Source: JBEDUK01 sp963781595
GTDB lineage: Bacteria; Actinomycetota; UBA4738
Assembly: GCA_963781595.1 (NCBI GenBank)
Contig: CAWAGG010000002.1
Span: forward strand, 1-20,716
Direction: 5' to 3'
Length of the DNA stretch: 20,716 bases
Every line of letters begins with the position of its first letter. The first letter of the stretch is position 1. Below, piece by piece: positions 16,886 to 20,716 of the stretch. Both the position numbers and the translations under genes were made by a program. The notes under the pieces were generated by a model. That model saw only the letters and a program-made list of their open reading frames with translations. It searched no databases and had not been told where the DNA came from.

Positions 16886-18218
16886 CGGCCGGCGCCGAGG
16901 ATGGGCGGCAGCGGCGACGGCTCTGCTCCTCGTGGTTCCCGCTGTGCACGCCCACGCCGCATCCCGGCGGGCGGCGACACTGACCCTCGGGAGCTCGGCC
17001 GCGGCGTTCTCCTATCTCGGCGCCTGGAGCGCGCCGCCGCTGGACGTGCGGCTCGCGCCGGAGGGCACCGCAAGCTTCCACGTTCGCCGGACAGGGCAGG
17101 CAGCCATGACCGTGCTGTCGAACGGCGCCAGTTTCGAGGCCACGGTCGACGGGACCACCTCGCCGAAGGTGTCGCTTCCCGACTGCGGCTGCTGGAGGAC
17201 GATCACGGTCGCGGGTGGCCTCGGCCCGGGCCAGCACGCGATCACCGTGACCAACATCGACCCCACGCGATCGTTCCCCATCCGCAGCTGGCAGGTGGAT
17301 GCCCAGGGGTCGTTCCTCCAGTTCTACTGGTCGCATCCCGAGCTGGCGACCGTGCTCCCGCAGAACCACTCGACGACGTTCACGGTCCGGAACACGGCCT
17401 CCATCTCCATCGGCTATCTGGCGAACGGCGTGCGAGTCCGGGTAGGGATCGACGACCAGTACCTGGCCTACGTGTTCACGGGTCCGACCGGTGGCGCGGT
17501 CGCGCACCGGGTGATCGGGTGGGGCCTCACGTCCGGGTTCGAGAAGGTCACCCTCACCGCAACCCACGGGACGCTCGATCTGCGAACGGTCTCGTTGCTC
17601 CAAGCCGCGGGGCGCGGGATACCGTCGGTCGTCAACGGGGCGACGATCGGCGCCACGCCGCTCCTGGGCGTGTTCGCCGACTCGATCGGCAGTGGACTCC
17701 GGACGCTCGGGCCGGTCCGCGATTCGGACGGCTTCGCCGAGCGCCTCGCCGCCATCCGTGGGTGGCGTGTCACCCAGCGTGGGCTCGGGGGCGCGAGCGC
17801 CGGCTGTTGGGGCACGACCTACGCGAACCGCATCGTCAACGCGCACCCGGACGTCGTCATCGTCGCCTTCGGCACGAACGACATGATCCCCGGCGCCGAC
17901 TTCTACGGCTGCGACGACACGCTCGCGCAGTTCAGGTCGGCCGTGGAATCGATCCTGGGGACCGTCGGCAGCGGTCTACCGGGCGTTCCCGTGTTCGTCG
18001 AGGCGATCGTTCCGACCACGAAGGTCGACGATGCGACGCGGGCGAAGTGGAACCAGGCCCTGTCGGCAGCAGCGAAGGATCACGGCGACCGGGTGATCGA
18101 CCCGAGCTCCGTCCTTCAGCGGCCCGCGGACTACGCCGACGAGGTCCACCCGAACAACCGCGGACACGAGGACATGGCCGAATACTGGAACGATGCCATC
18201 GGTCCCCTGACGATCTGA
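16872..18218 (+). CDS. Secreted SGNH esterase with doubled N-terminal beta domain and GDS-to-ADS change
   Basis: This 448-residue paralogue of the preceding gene starts inside its last codons, so the two are translationally linked. A signal peptide covers about residues 1-30. Two beta domains (about 42-140 and 165-245) are followed by the SGNH domain. Block I reads GVFADSIGSG, with Ala269 in place of the usual Gly before Asp-Ser271; block III is intact (AFGTNDM, Asn336), and the His block is ADEVHPNNRGH with Asp423 and His426. The catalytic Ser, Asn, Asp and His are therefore present. Three Cys lie in the first beta domain and SGNH region (DCGCW, GCWG), so disulfides are possible outside the cell. 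It is most likely an esterase or deacetylase acting on an extracellular glycan; the substrate is unknown. Confidence 0.82.
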   Translation: MRSPDGRRRGWAAAATALLLVVPAVHAHAASRRAATLTLGSSAAAFSYLGAWSAPPLDVRLAPEGTASFHVRRTGQAAMTVLSNGASFEATVDGTTSPKVSLPDCGCWRTITVAGGLGPGQHAITVTNIDPTRSFPIRSWQVDAQGSFLQFYWSHPELATVLPQNHSTTFTVRNTASISIGYLANGVRVRVGIDDQYLAYVFTGPTGGAVAHRVIGWGLTSGFEKVTLTATHGTLDLRTVSLLQAAGRGIPSVVNGATIGATPLLGVFADSIGSGLRTLGPVRDSDGFAERLAAIRGWRVTQRGLGGASAGCWGTTYANRIVNAHPDVVIVAFGTNDMIPGADFYGCDDTLAQFRSAVESILGTVGSGLPGVPVFVEAIVPTTKVDDATRAKWNQALSAAAKDHGDRVIDPSSVLQRPADYADEVHPNNRGHEDMAEYWNDAIGPLTI

Positions 18219-18234
18219 CCCGCGGAGGCCTGTG

Positions 18235-18264
18235 GGCCCGGAGCGCGTCCGTCGCGATCGGGCC
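18235..18264. terminator. Hairpin between convergent SGNH genes
   Basis: GGCCCG (18235-18240) pairs with CGGGCC (18259-18264), and an inner CGCG/CGCG stem closes a TCCGT loop, with a small internal loop between. It lies between the stops at 18218 and 18277. It has no T-run, but the position suits a bidirectional terminator. Confidence 0.4.
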
Positions 18265-18276
18265 GGGTCCGTCTGG

Positions 18277-19152
18277 TCAAGTCGCGATCTGCTGGGCGAA
18301 CACCTGCGCGATCAGCCGATATCCCGTGGCGTTCGCGTGGATGTTCGGCCCGACCGGGGGTGACGCGCACATCCAGGTGTCGAGACAGATGTTCGCCACG
18401 TTGACGGGCACCTGGCCGAACGGCGGCAGGTCGACCATGTCGGTGGTGTCGTTCGTCTGCATGGCAAACGACACGTTTGCGACCTTCCATCCGTCGCCGA
18501 GGTAGGTGTTCTGCAGGATGGTGTTGATGACGTTGGTCAGCAGCAGCGATTGCGAGGCGAGCGCCTGCCCACCCGGCCCCGACAGATAGGAAGCCAGGTA
18601 CGGGTCGTAGTACCGCATCCCGACGAACTGGATCGAGGCGTGCGGCCCGGCGGCGGCGTTCAACCTGGTCACGATCACCGGGAGGTCGGTCTTCATCGCG
18701 TTCAGCCCGCTGGTGATGCACGGCATGTCGACCTGGCCGTTGGTGATGCAGCCGTCGACATTGTTCGCGCCGATGTCGAGCGTCACGAACGCCGTGTTCT
18801 TGCGGTGGTGGCGGAGGAAGTTCACGGCCTGGGTCAGCTGCGATCCGAGCCGGTACGGGCAGACCCCTCCGCCGATCATGGTGCCGGTGGTCTCGCCGGG
18901 ACAGCCCAGGAGCCTCTCCTGCAGGCGCCGGACGTTCGCCTGCTCGATGTGGAACAGATCGTCGGCGTAGCCCTGGTCGGTGATCACGCTGTGGCCGGTC
19001 GAGTCGGGCTGGACGCCGCGGGAGAGCGAGTCCCCCAACGACAGGTAGAACGGATGGGGCTGGGCCGCGGCCTGCGTCGGCGCGGCTGCTCCGAGGAGCA
19101 GCAGGGCGAGCGCCGCGACGGGCACGATCAACCGGATACGTCTGGTCGACAT
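18277..19152 (-). CDS. Secreted SGNH/GDSL hydrolase of a different subfamily
   Basis: The 291-residue protein has a clear signal peptide (MSTRRIRL, hydrophobic core, cleavage near TQAAAQ). Block I is YLSLGDSLSRGVQP with Ser42, block III is TLDIGANNVDGC, and the C-terminal His lies in NIHANATGYRLIA (His272). No Asp stands three residues before His272, so a dyad or another acid is likely. It lacks the beta domains of the other three SGNH proteins and resembles secreted actinobacterial lipase/esterase-type SGNH hydrolases. Several Cys (CPGE, CPYR, DGC, MPC, ICL, MCAS) suggest disulfide bonds. ATG 19152 has a strong AGGAGG at 19162-19157, unlike the leaderless-looking neighbours. It converges on the preceding esterase gene. 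The substrate could be a lipid ester or an acylated glycan. Confidence 0.83.
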   Translation of the reverse strand: MSTRRIRLIVPVAALALLLLGAAAPTQAAAQPHPFYLSLGDSLSRGVQPDSTGHSVITDQGYADDLFHIEQANVRRLQERLLGCPGETTGTMIGGGVCPYRLGSQLTQAVNFLRHHRKNTAFVTLDIGANNVDGCITNGQVDMPCITSGLNAMKTDLPVIVTRLNAAAGPHASIQFVGMRYYDPYLASYLSGPGGQALASQSLLLTNVINTILQNTYLGDGWKVANVSFAMQTNDTTDMVDLPPFGQVPVNVANICLDTWMCASPPVGPNIHANATGYRLIAQVFAQQIAT

Positions 19153-19324
19153 GGGACCTCCTCCCCCTCGACCGGGCCCGGGCGGACCCCGACCGTCACA
19201 CAGTCTTCACCGTCCCGCGTGTGGGTGCGCGGCCCGTCTGCATGGTGCCGTGTCCGTTCCGAAGGTGGCCACCTCCGGATCAGCCGGGAGGCCCCGCCTC
19301 CTTCGCGATCGTGTCAACTCCGCA

Positions 19325-19330
19325 TAAACT
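19325..19330 (+). promoter_or_regulatory. Candidate -10 element (TAAACT) for a leaderless lipoprotein mRNA
   Basis: TAAACT fits TANNNT and ends nine bases before ATG 19340; TTCGCG lies 17 bases upstream as a weak -35. No SD sequence precedes the ATG. The rest of the 187-base divergent gap (19153-19339) shows only the AGGAGG of the SGNH gene and an unpaired TTGACA on the minus strand. Confidence 0.35.
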
Positions 19331-19339
19331 CCGTACTCG

Positions 19340-20674
19340 ATGCGCGGTCGGGTGCGAGTCGTCCGAAGGCAGCTGCCGGGGGCCCTGGTTGCGTGCGCGC
19401 TCGCACTGGCGGGTTGCGGGAGCTCCTCGCCACCCGCGCCCACGCCTGCGGTCTCGGGGATCCTGGGGTTCGACCGAACAGCGGCGCTCGCGAACAACTC
19501 CGGCGGATCCGGGTCGATCCAGAAGGCCGATCCCTTCTTCGCCTGCGGTTCGACCACGGCGACCTACGCGGCCGAGATCGTGACGTCCGGCATCCAGAAC
19601 GCCAAGGTCCGCATGGAATGGGGCGACGTCGACCCCGGCCTCCAGGCGTTCGCGTCGGGCAAGGTCACCGGCCTCAGCTTCGGCACGACCGGTGACCTCC
19701 CGTTCACGCACCCGTTCGGCGCGGACATGACGTTCGACATGGCGCTCGACGCGTCCTACGGTCCCCTGGCCCAGACCGCCGGCGATCCGAGCTTCAACGG
19801 CATCCCGCCCGGCACCCTCCACACGGAGATCGCCGAGGGCCTGATCCCGCACGGCTCCGACGGCAAGTACCTGCCCGGCTTCACGCCGAACGAGGGCGAC
19901 CAGGCCGCCGCGTACGGACCGTGGATCGTCGACTGCGGCCACAACGACTTCCACACCGAGATCCACCCGCCCTCGGTGCTGGCGTTCGCCCATCAGGACG
20001 GTTCGAAGACCGTGTCGAACGTGTTCTCCGACCCCTACGTCGTGACGCAGCAGTTCAATCCGGACCCGGCGAAGTCGGCGGACTTCGCCGACGCCTCGCG
20101 GTTCACCGACCCCACGACCCAGTACTTCCCGAAGTACGTGGAGGACCTCATCCTCGGCATGCTCGGGACCGGCGACCCCGCCTACCAGGGTAAGGACGAG
20201 CTTCAGTCCCACACGCTGATCGACGTCAACCGGGGCATCCAGGATGTTACCTGGTACGTGTGCGCGCCGGGGCCGAAGCCGGCGAACGGCACGCTGTCGG
20301 TGACGTCGAACATCACGACCCGCCCCGGCGTCGACGTCTCGGTCGCGCCGGACGACGACCTCGGGTGTGCCCGGGCGACGGCCACGATCGACTCGAGCTA
20401 TACGCCCGCGCCGCTCACCCGGAACGACTGCACGCTCGACTGGAACCAGCTCAACACCCAGGCCGCCCTGGCGCTCATGCAGCCCGGGCTGGACGTCCGG
20501 GCGGCGATCGACAAGCTCGTCCCAGCCTCCATCGTCTCGAAGGTCAACCGCAGTCCGATCATCGACTGCTACGACCCGCTGGTCGCTCCGCCCGTGGGGA
20601 CCTCCGGGAAGAACGTCGTCGACGACGGGCAGCCGTACCCCTTCTACGGGACCATGGTCGTGGCCTGGAAGTAG
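19340..20674 (+). CDS. Putative lipoprotein of unknown function with a GHNDFHTEIHP motif
   Basis: The 444-residue protein begins with a basic n-region and a hydrophobic stretch ending in the lipobox LAGC (Cys26), followed by a Ser/Pro-rich linker, so it is probably lipid-anchored on the outer face of the membrane. The mature part is rich in Asp, Pro, Thr and aromatic residues and has no membrane helix. Near residues 195-212 it has WIVDCGHNDFHTEIHPPSV, with three His and acidic residues closely spaced like a metal or active site. Other stretches (TSNITTRPGVDVSVAPDD, CTLDWNQLNTQAALALM) suggest beta structure. I cannot assign a family. The gene diverges from the SGNH hydrolase. A role in binding or processing surface glycans is possible but is inferred only from position. 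Confidence 0.72.
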   Translation: MRGRVRVVRRQLPGALVACALALAGCGSSSPPAPTPAVSGILGFDRTAALANNSGGSGSIQKADPFFACGSTTATYAAEIVTSGIQNAKVRMEWGDVDPGLQAFASGKVTGLSFGTTGDLPFTHPFGADMTFDMALDASYGPLAQTAGDPSFNGIPPGTLHTEIAEGLIPHGSDGKYLPGFTPNEGDQAAAYGPWIVDCGHNDFHTEIHPPSVLAFAHQDGSKTVSNVFSDPYVVTQQFNPDPAKSADFADASRFTDPTTQYFPKYVEDLILGMLGTGDPAYQGKDELQSHTLIDVNRGIQDVTWYVCAPGPKPANGTLSVTSNITTRPGVDVSVAPDDDLGCARATATIDSSYTPAPLTRNDCTLDWNQLNTQAALALMQPGLDVRAAIDKLVPASIVSKVNRSPIIDCYDPLVAPPVGTSGKNVVDDGQPYPFYGTMVVAWK

Positions 20675-20716
20675 CTCGACAAGGTCATCCGGTCGCCTGA
20701 GTTGCGGTCGGCCGCT

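Noticed and set aside
19311..19316. Perfect TTGACA on the minus strand as a -35 for the SGNH gene at 19152
   Set aside because: No -10-like hexamer lies 16-19 bases downstream, and the gene start is about 160 bases away.
1..20716. CRISPR arrays, tRNA/rRNA genes, transposases, integrases, att sites
   Set aside because: I saw no regular repeats, no cloverleaf-like sequence and no mobile-element protein motifs in any frame.

Overview
The window is very GC-rich (roughly 70% by eye), densely coded on both strands, and carries gene families typical of Actinomycetota cell-envelope loci: an AftD-type arabinofuranosyltransferase, a DUF3068/PorA-family membrane protein, a GT4 glycosyltransferase and HHxxxDG acyltransferases. 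The host is most likely an actinobacterium, possibly outside the mycolic-acid bacteria (for example Acidimicrobiia-like). That placement is inferred from gene content; there is no rRNA or tRNA to confirm it.

Left part (1-8.5 kb): a flippase-like multi-TM protein runs into a GT4 glycosyltransferase on the + strand. Convergent to it is a minus-strand group: DUF3068 protein, large multi-TM envelope protein and a tiny membrane protein. A second + strand group follows with nearly overlapping genes: sulfotransferase, SAM methyltransferase and condensation-fold (HHxxxDG) acyltransferase. The GT4 / large membrane protein / DUF3068 order and strands match what I recall of M. tuberculosis Rv0225-Rv0226c-Rv0227c, and the methyltransferase resembles Rv0224c. 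This part contains about twenty reading-frame breaks, almost all equivalent to one lost base, while the coding signal continues in the new frame. I read them as consensus errors rather than gene decay and annotate whole loci.

Middle (8.4-14.7 kb): a minus-strand operon with hexapeptide acyltransferase, AftD and a small membrane protein, linked by 4-base ATGA stop/start overlaps. A secreted SGNH esterase lies upstream on the same strand. Only one frame break is seen here, in a run of seven G in aftD.

Right part (14.7-20.7 kb): a + strand methyltransferase followed by two tandem secreted SGNH esterases with doubled N-terminal beta domains. Then come a convergent secreted SGNH hydrolase of another subfamily and a divergent lipoprotein of unknown function. 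No gene starts in the last 42 bases.

Taken together the window looks like an envelope glycan or glycolipid locus: glycan chain building (GT4, AftD), membrane translocation (flippase, multi-TM proteins), decoration (sulfate, methyl and acyl groups) and extracellular trimming (four SGNH hydrolases). Two minus-strand genes share an almost identical promoter-like element, and several starts lie 8-9 bases after a -10-like hexamer, which suggests leaderless transcripts.
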